Part shown: in pieces, positions 35,476 through 44,486 of the stretch
Layout of the letters: the number at the start of each line of letters is the position of its first letter
Numbering within the stretch: position 1 is the first letter of the stretch
Origin: Taibaiella helva
GTDB lineage: Bacteria; Bacteroidota; Bacteroidia; Chitinophagales; Chitinophagaceae
Reading direction: 5' to 3'
Assembly (NCBI RefSeq): GCF_003545695.1
Contig: NZ_QUZZ01000016.1
Location: 54,301 to 118,300 of the forward strand
Length of the DNA: 64,000 nucleotides
Position numbers and translations under genes: made by a program
Notes under the pieces: model-generated
Databases searched by the model: none
The model's input: only the letters and a program-made list of their open reading frames with translations
Told to the model about the DNA's origin: nothing

Positions 35476-36411
35476 TTACCGGAACTGCAGCGGTGATACC
35501 GAAGTTTGCTTTTTAAAGAAATTGGAAAAGTGGGCTACCTCTTCAAAACCCAGGCAGTAGGCGATCTCGGAGATATTCCAGTCGGTCTGCTTCAGCAGTA
35601 TCTTGGCCTCCTGCGCAATGCGGCTGCCGATAAGGTGCGTGGTGGTCTTCCCTGTGCTTTCCTTCAGTACCTTATTGAGGTAGTTAACATGGATCGCCAG
35701 GCGATTGGCATAGTCTTTAGCTGTGCGTAGCATCACTTTCTGGTTCGGCGATTCTATGGGGAACTGCCGTTCCAGCAGCTCGATAAACAATGAAGTTACC
35801 CTGGCGGAAGCGTTATGTTCGGGATACAGGGCCGTTGCGGGTTGCAGCTTTTGTCCGTAGTGGATCAGCTCCAGCACATAGTTACGGAGCAGGTCATATT
35901 TAAAAGCGTAGTCGGAAGCAATCTCCTTCTGCATCTTATTAAATACCTGCGCAAGCTCCTCTGCCTCCTCGTCACTGATCTGGAATACAGGATAGCCGCC
36001 CGAGCGGAAGATAGGTAGCTCATCAAGCACAACACCGCTTTTGTTCCGGATCAGGAACGCATCGGTAAAGACGCAAAAAGATCCCGATTGCTGCGCATCC
36101 AGGGGCAACCAGTGGTAAGGGACTTTGGGTGTGGCAAACAGCAGGGCGTTCTTCCCGATATCAATCACCTTATCCGCATACTCGGCGCGGTTCCTGCCCC
36201 GGATCAGGCTGATCTTGTAATAAGCGCGCCGGTTATACGGCATCACCGACTTGCGCTTCACTTCCTCTATTGTCTTCGCCAGGTCAAAGACATTAAAATG
36301 ACCCACCTCCTTATTGATACCGGGAGGCAATAGCGTATCGATATCCCGGCCGGTAAAATTGGCCGCCTGCTGGTAAAATTCTTCGAGTGAAGTGCTTTTA
36401 ATGTTTTTCAT
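35476..36411 (-). CDS. AraC-family transcriptional regulator
   Basis: 311 residues. The C-terminal 100 residues form the two helix-turn-helix AraC domain (YANRLAIHVNYLNKVLKEST, WNISEIAYCLGFEEVAHFSN, FFKKQTSVSPLQFR), and the N-terminal 200 form a cupin-like sensing part of the type seen in Bacteroidota regulators (HFNVFDLAKTIEEVKRKS, YYKISLIRGRN). The adjacent downstream SDR gene on the same strand is a plausible target. Confidence 0.92.
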   Translation of the reverse strand: MKNIKSTSLEEFYQQAANFTGRDIDTLLPPGINKEVGHFNVFDLAKTIEEVKRKSVMPYNRRAYYKISLIRGRNRAEYADKVIDIGKNALLFATPKVPYHWLPLDAQQSGSFCVFTDAFLIRNKSGVVLDELPIFRSGGYPVFQISDEEAEELAQVFNKMQKEIASDYAFKYDLLRNYVLELIHYGQKLQPATALYPEHNASARVTSLFIELLERQFPIESPNQKVMLRTAKDYANRLAIHVNYLNKVLKESTGKTTTHLIGSRIAQEAKILLKQTDWNISEIAYCLGFEEVAHFSNFFKKQTSVSPLQFR

Positions 36412-36448
36412 CTGATGAAAAGCGGGTTTGCAAAAATCAAATCCAACG

Positions 36449-36456
36449 CAAAGCTA
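36449..36456 (-). promoter_or_regulatory. Putative -7 box (TAGCTTTG) of AraC gene
   Basis: Minus-strand TAnnTTTG match, 37 bases before the ATG at 36411. Confidence 0.45.
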
Positions 36457-36637
36457 GGCCTCACCGGTAAATAACCGTATAAAAATTTACATTTGTCATA
36501 CAGACAATGCCTATAGCGCAAACAATGGATTAAGGAAACAAAGCGATCGGGATCCTTCATTCCGCATGCTGTGCAAGCTGTATTCAGGATGACGGTGGGA
36601 GCTTACAGAAGAAGTGGTGCCTAAAGCATAAACACGC

Positions 36638-36682
36638 CATTGTTATACTGAGGTCCCCGGAGGAACCGAAGCATCTCTTTGT
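36638..36682. repeat. Interspersed CATTGTnATnCTGAGG...GAAGCATCT-type repeat
   Basis: The segment begins CATTGTTATACTGAGG and runs through GGAACCGAAGCATCTCT. It matches a repeat type common in intergenic regions of bacteria. Related copies are at 43198-43242 and, partly, at 26329-26356. The surrounding 36412-36752 gap holds no gene. Confidence 0.6.
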
Positions 36683-36752
36683 CTTTTGCGCAAGCAAGGC
36701 AGAATCAGCCACTGCAGGAACAAAAAAGAGCGCTGTCACCAACGCTCTTGTC

Positions 36753-37304
36753 TTATTTTCTGGCCCACATGGGCTTTTGCTTCATCACCCTGGTGTATGT
36801 TTTACATTGCTCCGTATGCGCACCGGGCAGGAAGCCGATGCTCATCAGGAACTCGTTTACGATCTCGCCCCCCGTAAACCGGAATTGCTTTTTAAACAGC
36901 CTGACCCATTCTTCTTTGGTTTTCGGATGATGATGCTCCAGCCATTTCTCAAAAGAGCCATGTTCTTTTTGCAGCGCCAGTATGGTCTTTGCATTCTCGA
37001 TAGCAGCGTTTATCTTCAGCTTGTTGCGGATAATACCGGGATCGGCCAGCAGGCGTTCTGTTTCCTTTTCGCCATAAGCCGCTACCTTTTTGATATTGAA
37101 ATTATCGTAAGCCTTGCGGAAAGAAGCTTCCTTTTTAAGGATGGTTTCCCAGCTGAGGCCGGCCTGGTTGATCTCCATCAGCAGGCGGCCAAACAATTCG
37201 TTATCGTCATGGATGGGAAAGCCGTAATGGTTATCGTGGTAGTTGCGGTGCAAAGCCTTCCGTTCTTCAGGCTGCATGGTTTCGATAGCGCTGCAATAGG
37301 ACAT
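36753..37304 (-). CDS. tag: DNA-3-methyladenine glycosylase I
   Basis: 183 residues. It removes 3-methyladenine from alkylated DNA. The four zinc-snap ligands are visible: the Cys of MSYCSAI, the His of ALHRNYHD, and His and Cys near the end (GAHTEQCKTY). The DNA/base-binding region (NHYGFPIHDDNELFG, EINQAGLSWETILKK) is intact. Lies 3 bases after an AraC regulator on the same strand and probably shares its transcript. Confidence 0.94.
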   Translation of the reverse strand: MSYCSAIETMQPEERKALHRNYHDNHYGFPIHDDNELFGRLLMEINQAGLSWETILKKEASFRKAYDNFNIKKVAAYGEKETERLLADPGIIRNKLKINAAIENAKTILALQKEHGSFEKWLEHHHPKTKEEWVRLFKKQFRFTGGEIVNEFLMSIGFLPGAHTEQCKTYTRVMKQKPMWARK

Positions 37305-37307
37305 GAA

Positions 37308-38228
37308 CTAATTTTTATGAAAGGATTGTTTAAAAGCCAGAGGCGTAAGGTTCGTCTTTTTCTTGAAGACCTTATTGAACGACTGCGGGTGCTCGAATCC
37401 CAGCTGATAGGCGACCTCCGCTACCGTGAGGTTATCGGTACTCAGGTATTCCTTGGCCTTTTCGATTACCTTTTCGTGGATATGCTGCTGCGTGTTCTGC
37501 CCGGTAAGCGAGCGCAGCATATCGCTGAGGTAACGCGGTGAAAAGTGCAGCTGTCCGGCCAGGTACTGTACTGTGGGCAGACCTTTCACCAGGGCCTGCT
37601 CATCGTTGAAGTATTCGTCCAGCAAGGCTTCCAGCTGTGCCAGCACATCATGATGCACCGCTTTCTGCGTCAGGAACTGCCGCTTGTAATACCGGTTGCT
37701 GTAGTTGAGCAGCACTTCGATCTGCGAGAGCAATACATCCTGGCTGAATTCATCTATGCTGTGGCTCAGCTCCTCTTCAATGTGCTGGAACACTTCCAGT
37801 ACCGTTTTCCGCTCTTTTTCCGAAAGGTATAGCGCTTCGTTGGCCGAATAGGAAAAGAAACCATAGTTGCGGATATTCTTTGCCAGCGGATAGCCGTTCA
37901 GGAAATCGGGATGAATGAGTAAGGTATAGCCCCTGTACTCCGCATCGTCGGGGATGGCCAACACCTGGTGAGGAGCGGTAAATACGAGACCGCCGTCTTC
38001 AAAATCGTAATAGCTCTGCCCGTATTTAAGCTTACCAGGCTGCCCCTGCTTAAACGATATTTTGTAAAAGTCGAAGACAAATGCTTCTGGCAGCCGTTCT
38101 CTGTCTACCGAAATGCGGGTGTTGTCTACCAGGCCGATGAGCGGATGCATAGGCTTGGATAAGCCCAGCACCCGGTGCAGGTCCGGTATGGAGCGGAATC
38201 TCCTGAGGTTTGGCGTTTCTTTCTTCAC
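37308..38228 (-). CDS. AraC-family transcriptional regulator
   Basis: 306 residues. C-terminal AraC DNA-binding domain: LHFSPRYLSDMLRSLTGQN, LTVAEVAYQLGFEHPQSFNK, VFKKKTNLTPLAFK. N-terminal cupin-like part (FYKISFKQGQPGKLKYGQ, DFEDGGLVFTAPHQV). This N-terminal type often regulates an adjacent SDR in Bacteroidota; here the SDR lies 18 bases upstream on the same strand, so the gene order is SDR, araC, tag. Confidence 0.92.
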   Translation of the reverse strand: MKKETPNLRRFRSIPDLHRVLGLSKPMHPLIGLVDNTRISVDRERLPEAFVFDFYKISFKQGQPGKLKYGQSYYDFEDGGLVFTAPHQVLAIPDDAEYRGYTLLIHPDFLNGYPLAKNIRNYGFFSYSANEALYLSEKERKTVLEVFQHIEEELSHSIDEFSQDVLLSQIEVLLNYSNRYYKRQFLTQKAVHHDVLAQLEALLDEYFNDEQALVKGLPTVQYLAGQLHFSPRYLSDMLRSLTGQNTQQHIHEKVIEKAKEYLSTDNLTVAEVAYQLGFEHPQSFNKVFKKKTNLTPLAFKQSFHKN

Positions 38229-38246
38229 GGTACGAAGTTAATTGAT

Positions 38247-39044
38247 TTACGCGCCTAAAAATGCAGTCGCCATTTGTTGGTGAAAAGCATCATTGCCCAG
38301 CGCGCGGCGTTGTGCGTGCATCGCTTCAGCATCTGTTCCGGCCAGGTAAACCAATTGATCCTTACCGTCCGTAGCAGCTTCATACACTACAGCAGCAATC
38401 AGGTCGGCCGTGCTGAACTGGTGCTGATCTATTCCCGCAAACAGGCTGTCGGTCCATTGCTGGTAGGCGGGATGCGGGGTGAAGTCGAGCGAGCGGCCGA
38501 TGAAATCGGTCAGAATGCCGCCTGGTGCAATTGTTTTGGTACCCACGCCGATCTTCCTCAGCTCAAAAGCCATGCTTTCGCTCCATCCTTCCAATGCCCA
38601 TTTGGTAGCGTGATAGAGGGAGCTGAAGGGGAAAGTGATGTGCCCGCCGATAGAAGTGGTGGTAAGGAAAAGCCCCTGTCCCTTTTCCCGGAAATAAGGA
38701 ATAAACGCCTGTGTCACACGGATCACACCCAGCACATTAGTATCGAACTGGCGCACGATCTGCTCGTCGCTGATGGCTTCCAACGGTCCCATAAGGCCGT
38801 AGCCGGCATTGTTGAACACCACATCGATATCGTCCATCGAGAGGGCTTGCTGAACGGTATTTTTTACCTGTTGCGGGTTGGTCACATCAAGCGGTAAAAG
38901 CGTAATATTGGCGATCTGTGCCAGCTCGGTTTCCTGCTCCGGTTTACGCATGGTGGCGATCACGTTCCAGCCTTTGGCGGCGAACAATTTAGCGGTTGCT
39001 TTACCCAGGCCCGAGGAGGCGCCGGTGATGAAAATCGTTTTCAT
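38247..39044 (-). CDS. Short-chain dehydrogenase/reductase
   Basis: 265 residues from ATG 39044, directly before the cofactor motif (IFITGASSGLGKATAK); the open frame upstream has no family similarity. NNAGYG, the catalytic Ser region (LTTTSIGG) and YHATKWALEG (YxxxK) are present. The substrate is unknown. First gene of the run SDR-araC-tag. Confidence 0.92.
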   Translation of the reverse strand: MKTIFITGASSGLGKATAKLFAAKGWNVIATMRKPEQETELAQIANITLLPLDVTNPQQVKNTVQQALSMDDIDVVFNNAGYGLMGPLEAISDEQIVRQFDTNVLGVIRVTQAFIPYFREKGQGLFLTTTSIGGHITFPFSSLYHATKWALEGWSESMAFELRKIGVGTKTIAPGGILTDFIGRSLDFTPHPAYQQWTDSLFAGIDQHQFSTADLIAAVVYEAATDGKDQLVYLAGTDAEAMHAQRRALGNDAFHQQMATAFLGA

Positions 39045-39271
39045 TTTGCTTGATTTTTTATGTACACAAAGGTGCTGCGCCACTGCAGCTTGGAGGTTGC
39101 CAAAATGCAGAGGATTGTAGCCGGAATGACGTACCTGCGCTTTGGGGCTCAATAGTGCTATAGGGAAGTTCTATATTCTTTTTGCGGGCAAAAGAAGGCA
39201 AATGGACAGGCTAAGCCTGTGCTTCTCTAAAATTACTTAACTTGCTCCCGCACAAAAAATCACGCCATCTT

Positions 39272-40165
39272 ATGCAATTCGGAAAAGTAGCCGATCCGGC
39301 ACAAATCGACTTTACACTACCCAAAGACGCGCCGGAAACGGCCAGCGTGCTCAAGGCCCACCAGGATGAGGCGCCCTTTGAAGTGTATGTGGGCTGCGCC
39401 AAATGGAACAAAACCGATCTGAAAGGCTTTTATCCGAAAGGCACCAAGGACGAGCTGACCTATTATGCCACGCAGTTCAACAGCATCGAGCTCAATGCCA
39501 CCTTTTATGGTATGCCCGACTGGAAGCAGGTGGAGACCTGGAAGGACAAGACTCCGGAAGGGTTTAAGTTTTTTCCCAAGCTGACCAATACCATCAGTCA
39601 TTTCAAGCGCCTGATCGATGTAAAAGAGCCTGTAGAGCAGTTCTGCAATGCCATTGCTGCCTTCGACGACCGGCTGGGCATGGCTTTCCTGCAGCTGCAC
39701 GATAATTTTAAGCCGAAAGATTTCGATCGCCTGAAAAAGGTGCTTGAGGAATTTCCCCAAGGCATTCCCTTGGGTGTGGAAGTCCGTAATGAGGAGTGGT
39801 TCACCAATAAAGAAGTGAGCAAGGCCTATGGCGACCTGCTCGAAAAGCTGGGCATGGCCAATATCATTGTCGATACGGCAGGGCGTCGCGATATGTTACA
39901 CATGCGGCTTACCAGCCCCGTCGCCTTTGTCCGTTATGTAGGCGCCAACCACCCTACCGATGTGGACCGCCTCGACGATTGGATGGTGCGCATCAAAAAA
40001 TGGCGCAAAGAGGGTTTGCAAAAGCTGTATTTTTTCGTGCACCAGAATATCGAGCTGGAATCGCCTTTGCTGGCTACCCATTTTATTGAGCAGGTGAACA
40101 AGGCCTTTAAGTTATCGCTGAAGATCCCCGCCAAACAAGCCGCTCAGAAATCTATGTTTGACTAA
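39272..40165 (+). CDS. DUF72 protein (YecE-like)
   Basis: 297 residues from ATG 39272. TIM-barrel DUF72 pattern: VYVGCAKWNKTDLKGFYP, YATQFNSIELNATFYG, FKFFPKLTNTISH, LGMAFLQLHDNF, and the C-terminal KLYFFVHQNIELESP. The conserved family residues are intact. Function unknown in the family. Confidence 0.9.
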   Translation: MQFGKVADPAQIDFTLPKDAPETASVLKAHQDEAPFEVYVGCAKWNKTDLKGFYPKGTKDELTYYATQFNSIELNATFYGMPDWKQVETWKDKTPEGFKFFPKLTNTISHFKRLIDVKEPVEQFCNAIAAFDDRLGMAFLQLHDNFKPKDFDRLKKVLEEFPQGIPLGVEVRNEEWFTNKEVSKAYGDLLEKLGMANIIVDTAGRRDMLHMRLTSPVAFVRYVGANHPTDVDRLDDWMVRIKKWRKEGLQKLYFFVHQNIELESPLLATHFIEQVNKAFKLSLKIPAKQAAQKSMFD

Positions 40166-40174
40166 GTCTGTTGT

Positions 40175-40264
40175 GGTACAGACTATGATCATGGCTACTG
40201 TCAGGGCGCAATACGCGATCCTTTTGGATACCAATGGCTGTTGCAGCAAGTGATTCAAGCATGA
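40175..40264 (+). pseudogene. C-terminal relic of a VOC/PhnB-like protein
   Basis: A 29-codon open stretch reads DYDHGYCQGAIRDPFGYQW and ends LLQQVIQA with a TGA at 40262-40264. It matches the last strand and C-terminus of PhnB-type VOC proteins (YGYRxGxIxDPFGHxW). No start or N-terminal part is present. Confidence 0.6.
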
Positions 40265-40378
40265 AGAAAGCGTAACAGGCCAGGTATAGTAAAACAGGTT
40301 TGTTCGGGTTCCCTAAAAAAGACAAGTGTTTTGTCCCCCTTTTTCTGCTCCGATCGTCATGGGTAAAAAAATATACCT

Positions 40379-41461
40379 ATGGATCGTTTATTCAGCCCTT
40401 TTCAGCTTAAATCGCTTAGTACCAGGAATCGTTTTGTGCTCTCGCCTATGACCCGGTCCTTCTCTCCCGGCGGCATTCCTACAGCAGAAGTAGCTCGCTA
40501 TTACCGGCGCCGCGCCGAAGCCGAAGTAGGATTGGTGCTTTCGGAAGGGGCTGCCATCAGCAGGGTAGCCGCAGTTAATGACCCGGCTGTGCCGCATTTT
40601 TACGGTGATGAAGCCCTATCTGGATGGCAGCAGGTCATCGATGAGGTAAAAGCCGCCGGCGGACAGATGGGCCCGCAGCTCTGGCATGCAGGCATACAAG
40701 CGCCGCATAGTTCCGGCTGGCTGCCGGCCCTGCCTTTCGAAGGACCTTCTGCAAAGGATAACGGCGTTGCTATGACAGATGCCGACATCGCCGACACCAT
40801 TGCGGCATTCGGTGCTGCCGCGCGGGATGCCCAAAGGCTCGGCTTTAATTGTGTCGAGCTGCAAGGCGCTCATGGTTACCTGATCGACCAGTTCTTCTGG
40901 CACCACACCAACAAACGCACCGACCGCTACGGTGGCAGCACACTGGCTGCCCGCAGCCGTTTTGCGCAGGAGGTCATTAAAGAAGTGCGCAGGCAAACCG
41001 GCGAGGGCTTTGCTTTGCTCTTCCGCTTGTCGCAGTGGCGCTTTACCGATGTCAAAAGCAAGCTGGCCGCAACGCCGCAGGAGCTGGAAAGCTGGCTGCA
41101 GCCTCTTGCGGATGCCGGCGTTGATATTTTTCATTGCTCTACCCGTCGCTTTTCCGACCCGGAGTTCAGCGGATCGGACCTTAACCTGGCCGGCTGGGCC
41201 AAAAAGCTTACCGGGAAAGCAACCATCATAGTAGGTTCCGTTGGCCTGGATAAAGATGTAACCACTATTTTTACAGGCGAAACAGCACAGCCTGCGGTAG
41301 CGATGGATGAGCTGCTGCGCAGGCTGGACCGTAACGAGTTTGACCTGGTAGCTGTAGGCAGGCCCTTGCTGGCCGATCCCTGCTGGGTACAAAAGGTAAA
41401 AGAGAACCGGATACACGAGCTCCAGGCATTTAACCCGGAGGCATTGAGCCGGCTGATCTGA
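40379..41461 (+). CDS. Old yellow enzyme family NADH:flavin oxidoreductase
   Basis: 360 residues, FMN-dependent TIM barrel. Seen: FSPFQLKSLSTRNRFVLSPM, the active-site region GPQLWHAG, and the substrate-binding GFNCVELQGAHGYLIDQFFW, where the usual HxxH/HxxN pair is represented by the His of GAHGYL; NKRTDRYGGS is the family signature. Likely reduces activated alkenes. Followed by the YCII gene after 72 bases. Confidence 0.92.
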   Translation: MDRLFSPFQLKSLSTRNRFVLSPMTRSFSPGGIPTAEVARYYRRRAEAEVGLVLSEGAAISRVAAVNDPAVPHFYGDEALSGWQQVIDEVKAAGGQMGPQLWHAGIQAPHSSGWLPALPFEGPSAKDNGVAMTDADIADTIAAFGAAARDAQRLGFNCVELQGAHGYLIDQFFWHHTNKRTDRYGGSTLAARSRFAQEVIKEVRRQTGEGFALLFRLSQWRFTDVKSKLAATPQELESWLQPLADAGVDIFHCSTRRFSDPEFSGSDLNLAGWAKKLTGKATIIVGSVGLDKDVTTIFTGETAQPAVAMDELLRRLDRNEFDLVAVGRPLLADPCWVQKVKENRIHELQAFNPEALSRLI

Positions 41462-41533
41462 AAAATGACAACAATATTTGTCCCCTTTGCACCTTTGCCG
41501 ATCGTTATATGTGCAAACCAAAATTTTAAAAAG

Positions 41534-41869
41534 ATGAAAGAGTTCGTATTGATCTTCAGGCTGGCCGATATGGCCGACGCTAGGCCTTCGCCGGAGCAGA
41601 TCCAGGAAAGAATGAACTGGATGGGCAGTCTTGCCGCCCAGAACAAGCTGGCCGACAAAGGCAACAGCTTGTCACCTGTAAGCGCAAAAACGGTAAAGCC
41701 CGGCAACGTGGTTTCCGATGGTCCTTTTACCGAGATCAAGGAGTTTATTGCCGGCTATGTGATCGTTAAGACGGAGACTATTGAAGAAGCCGTGGAGCTG
41801 GCTAAGGCCAACCCGATCTTCAAAACGGGAGGCAGCATCGAGGTCAGGGAGGTAATTGTCCGTTCTTAA
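41534..41869 (+). CDS. YCII/DGPF-domain protein
   Basis: 111 residues from ATG 41534 (an upstream in-frame ATG lacks family similarity). YCII fold with the hallmark VVSDGPFTEIKEFIAGYVIV. Stands 3 bases before an ECF sigma factor, the arrangement that defines the ECF42 group, in which a DGPF protein is the conserved partner; its biochemical role there is unsettled. Confidence 0.9.
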   Translation: MKEFVLIFRLADMADARPSPEQIQERMNWMGSLAAQNKLADKGNSLSPVSAKTVKPGNVVSDGPFTEIKEFIAGYVIVKTETIEEAVELAKANPIFKTGGSIEVREVIVRS

Positions 41870-41872
41870 GCG

Positions 41873-43093
41873 ATGAGCGAAACCCTGCTCCCCCACCTGT
41901 TCCGGCGGGAATATTCCAAAATGACGGCTGTGCTCTGCCGTCATTTTGGCTTGCAGCATATGGAAACTGCAGAGGATATTGTAAGCGATACCTTTCTGAA
42001 AGCTGCCGAGACCTGGCCCCTGAAAGGCATCCCCGAACATCCGGAGGCCTGGTTGTATACGGTGGCGAAAAATAAAGCCAAGGACTGGCTGAAACGGCAG
42101 CATCTCTTTGAAGCCCGTATACGGCCGGAGATCGGCCGGGATACTGAAGGCATGGCAACCGTGCCCGATTTTGAGCCCGGGGCGATAGCAGACAGCCAGC
42201 TGGCAATGATCTTTGCCGTCTGCAACCCGGTCAATCCGCCGGAAGCCCAGATCTGCCTGGCCCTCCAGATCCTTTGCGGTTTTAGCGTGGAAGAGATAGC
42301 CAATGCTTTCCTCACACATAAAGAAACCATTAAGAAACGCCTGCAAAGAGGGCGTGCAGCGCTGCGCACTGATGAATTCCGTATCGGCCTTTTGGATGAA
42401 GCTACCTTACAGGCGCGGCAGGCGGCAGTGATCAATACCCTGTACCTGCTGTTCAATGAAGGTTATCACTCCAAATCCAATGACCGACTTATCCGCGAAG
42501 AGCTTTGCGCAGAGGCGATGCGCCTGGCCCTGCTGCTGACGCAGAACGAAAAGACCAATAGCCCGGAGACGAACGCGCTGCTGGCCCTGTGCTGCTTCCA
42601 GGCTTCCCGGATCGGGGCGCGCAACGCGGCGGATGGTGAGGTGGTCCTGTTCGATGAGCAGGACCGGCAGCTTTGGGACCAGGAGCTGATCGACAAAGGC
42701 AATTATTTTCTGGTCAATGCCTGCAGCGGCAATACCTTATCGCGCTACCACCTGGAAGCGGGTATTGCCTACTGGCATACCACGCCGGCGGGAACAAACA
42801 AGTGGCGCTACATTCTCGACCTGTACAACCAGCTTTTGCTGCTGGCCTATTCTCCGGCTGCGGCCCTTAACCGCACCTTCGCGCTGGCGCAGGTTTATGG
42901 CCGGGAAGTGGCTCTGGAAGAGGCTTTGAAGCTGGACTTATCCCGGCTGAGCGATTATCATGCTTTGCTGGGCTACCTGTACACCGGCATCGATAAAACA
43001 AAAGCCCGGCATCATTATCGTCAGGCAATGGGCCTTACCGTTGCTCCTGCTGCCCGGCAGGTTTTGCAGAAGGCTATCGACAGCCTGGACTGA
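41873..43093 (+). CDS. ECF42-type RNA polymerase sigma factor
   Basis: 406 residues: sigma region 2 (LFRREYSKMTAVLCRHFGLQ, AEDIVSDTFLKAAETW), region 4 (CLALQILCGFSVEEIANAFL, THKETIKKRLQRGRAAL), then a long C-terminal TPR-like/DUF6596 extension (LNEGYHSK-type motif read as LFNEGYHSKSND; AGIAYWHTT, DLYNQLLLLAYSPAAALNRT). The extension and the upstream DGPF gene place it in the ECF42 group, which lacks a classical anti-sigma factor and is thought to be controlled through its own C-terminus. Targets unknown. Confidence 0.92.
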   Translation: MSETLLPHLFRREYSKMTAVLCRHFGLQHMETAEDIVSDTFLKAAETWPLKGIPEHPEAWLYTVAKNKAKDWLKRQHLFEARIRPEIGRDTEGMATVPDFEPGAIADSQLAMIFAVCNPVNPPEAQICLALQILCGFSVEEIANAFLTHKETIKKRLQRGRAALRTDEFRIGLLDEATLQARQAAVINTLYLLFNEGYHSKSNDRLIREELCAEAMRLALLLTQNEKTNSPETNALLALCCFQASRIGARNAADGEVVLFDEQDRQLWDQELIDKGNYFLVNACSGNTLSRYHLEAGIAYWHTTPAGTNKWRYILDLYNQLLLLAYSPAAALNRTFALAQVYGREVALEEALKLDLSRLSDYHALLGYLYTGIDKTKARHHYRQAMGLTVAPAARQVLQKAIDSLD

Positions 43094-43197
43094 AATTTCT
43101 CACAGTGAGGATGTTTCATCTTCTTATTTTCTCACAGAGGCGCAAAGTATTAAAGTAATCCCGCGGCAGTGCAGCGAGAGCCTGAGCACATACATAC

Positions 43198-43242
43198 CAT
43201 TGCCCTATTGAGGTCTGCGCAGCAACCGGAATATCTCTTTTC
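43198..43242. repeat. Interspersed CATTG...TTGAGGTCTGCGCAGCAACC-type repeat
   Basis: A second copy of the element at 36638, here reading CATTGCCCTATTGAGG then GCGCAGCAACCGGAATATCT. The 43094-43401 gap holds no gene; TCTCACAGAGGCGCAAAG at 43131-43148 is another common repeat-like motif. Confidence 0.55.
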
Positions 43243-43401
43243 TCACGAGGTACAAAAACAGACTACGCACGAATTAAAGTTTTCCGTACCGCCGCCCCGG
43301 GAAGGGAGATACATGCTGCTTTCGCATCGTTGCCGGAAAAAGAATACGGATCGATGAAGTGCTAGAGGCTGCTTATCTTTACCGGTCAAGCCTGTCAAGC
43401 T

Positions 43402-44307
43402 ATGACCCTTACAGAAGTGATGGACCGTAATGCGGCCGATATTGCCTTTATCGCCGGCAACGGGATCAACCGTTTTCCCAACAATCCCAGGGCTATTTCC
43501 TGGGACGATCTGCTGCTCCGGCTCTGGAAGCGGTTTGCGCCCGACCGTTTTACCCGCGTACCGCAGGGGGTTACCTTGACTGAGTTTTATGACCTGCTCG
43601 ATATTGCCAACAGCAATAAGCCGGGTATACCCTATGCCATACAGAAAGAGGCGGCCCGGCTTTTGTCGGGCTGGAGCTTTTTACCGCATCATACAGCATT
43701 CATGCGTAAAGCGCAACAGCTGAACGCGCCGGTGCTGACCACCAATTTCGACCTCGTGCTGCCATCTGCGATAGGCCTGCAGCCGTTTCATACCAGCACT
43801 GATCATTTTACCGATTTCTATCCCTGGACCACTTATTATGGCAACCGCCAGCTGGACTATCCTACACAGGGTTTCGGGACCTGGTATATTAATGGCTGCG
43901 TCCGTTATCCCCGCAGCATACGGCTGGGCCTGTCGCATTACATGGGCTCGGTAGAAAAAGCCAGGACCTTCCTGCATAAGGGTGGCGAGAGACGCCTGTT
44001 CGGCGGTAAAGCCCCCGAAGACTGGCTGGGCGCACGCACCTGGCTGCATATCGTTTTTCACCGCTCTCTCTGCATTTTCGGGCTGGGCCTGGAAGAGAAT
44101 GAAGTTTTCCTGCGCTGGCTGCTGATCGAAAGGGCCAAATACTTCAAGAAGTTCCCGGCCCGTAAAAAGAAAGGCTGGTATATTGCACCCCGGCTGGAAA
44201 AGCCGGATGAACGTGCCTTGGGTAAAATACAGTTCCTGAAAGGCATGGGTTTTGAGCTGATTGAGGCCAATCGCTATGAAGATATTTATGATATGCCCTG
44301 GCATTGA
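43402..44307 (+). CDS. SIR2-like domain protein
   Basis: 301 residues. The SIR2_2 (PF13289-like) pattern is seen: AFIAGNGINRFP for the nucleotide-binding loop, WDDLLLRLW, LTTNFDLVL, and IFGLGLEENEVFLRWLLIERA. The position usually read as HG followed by SIVLT..DY appears here as NGCVRYPRSIRLGLSHY, so the typical His and Asp are replaced. SIR2-like domains act as NADases in several anti-phage systems, but this stands alone with no effector partner, and the replaced residues may mean altered activity. Confidence 0.82.
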   Translation: MTLTEVMDRNAADIAFIAGNGINRFPNNPRAISWDDLLLRLWKRFAPDRFTRVPQGVTLTEFYDLLDIANSNKPGIPYAIQKEAARLLSGWSFLPHHTAFMRKAQQLNAPVLTTNFDLVLPSAIGLQPFHTSTDHFTDFYPWTTYYGNRQLDYPTQGFGTWYINGCVRYPRSIRLGLSHYMGSVEKARTFLHKGGERRLFGGKAPEDWLGARTWLHIVFHRSLCIFGLGLEENEVFLRWLLIERAKYFKKFPARKKKGWYIAPRLEKPDERALGKIQFLKGMGFELIEANRYEDIYDMPWH

Positions 44308-44486
44308 TTACAAATTGCTTACGTAACTTAATAACAACCAGGCAGCAGAAATGGGGATAAAAAAGTGAACCGATATTCATTTTTTATTTTCATTAACAGG
44401 TAAAAACCTTTAGTTTTATCACCCAAACTTCCAACAGGCGCCGGAAAATGTAACGTAAAATTAAAAGGAGCAAGCCGATCCGTATC

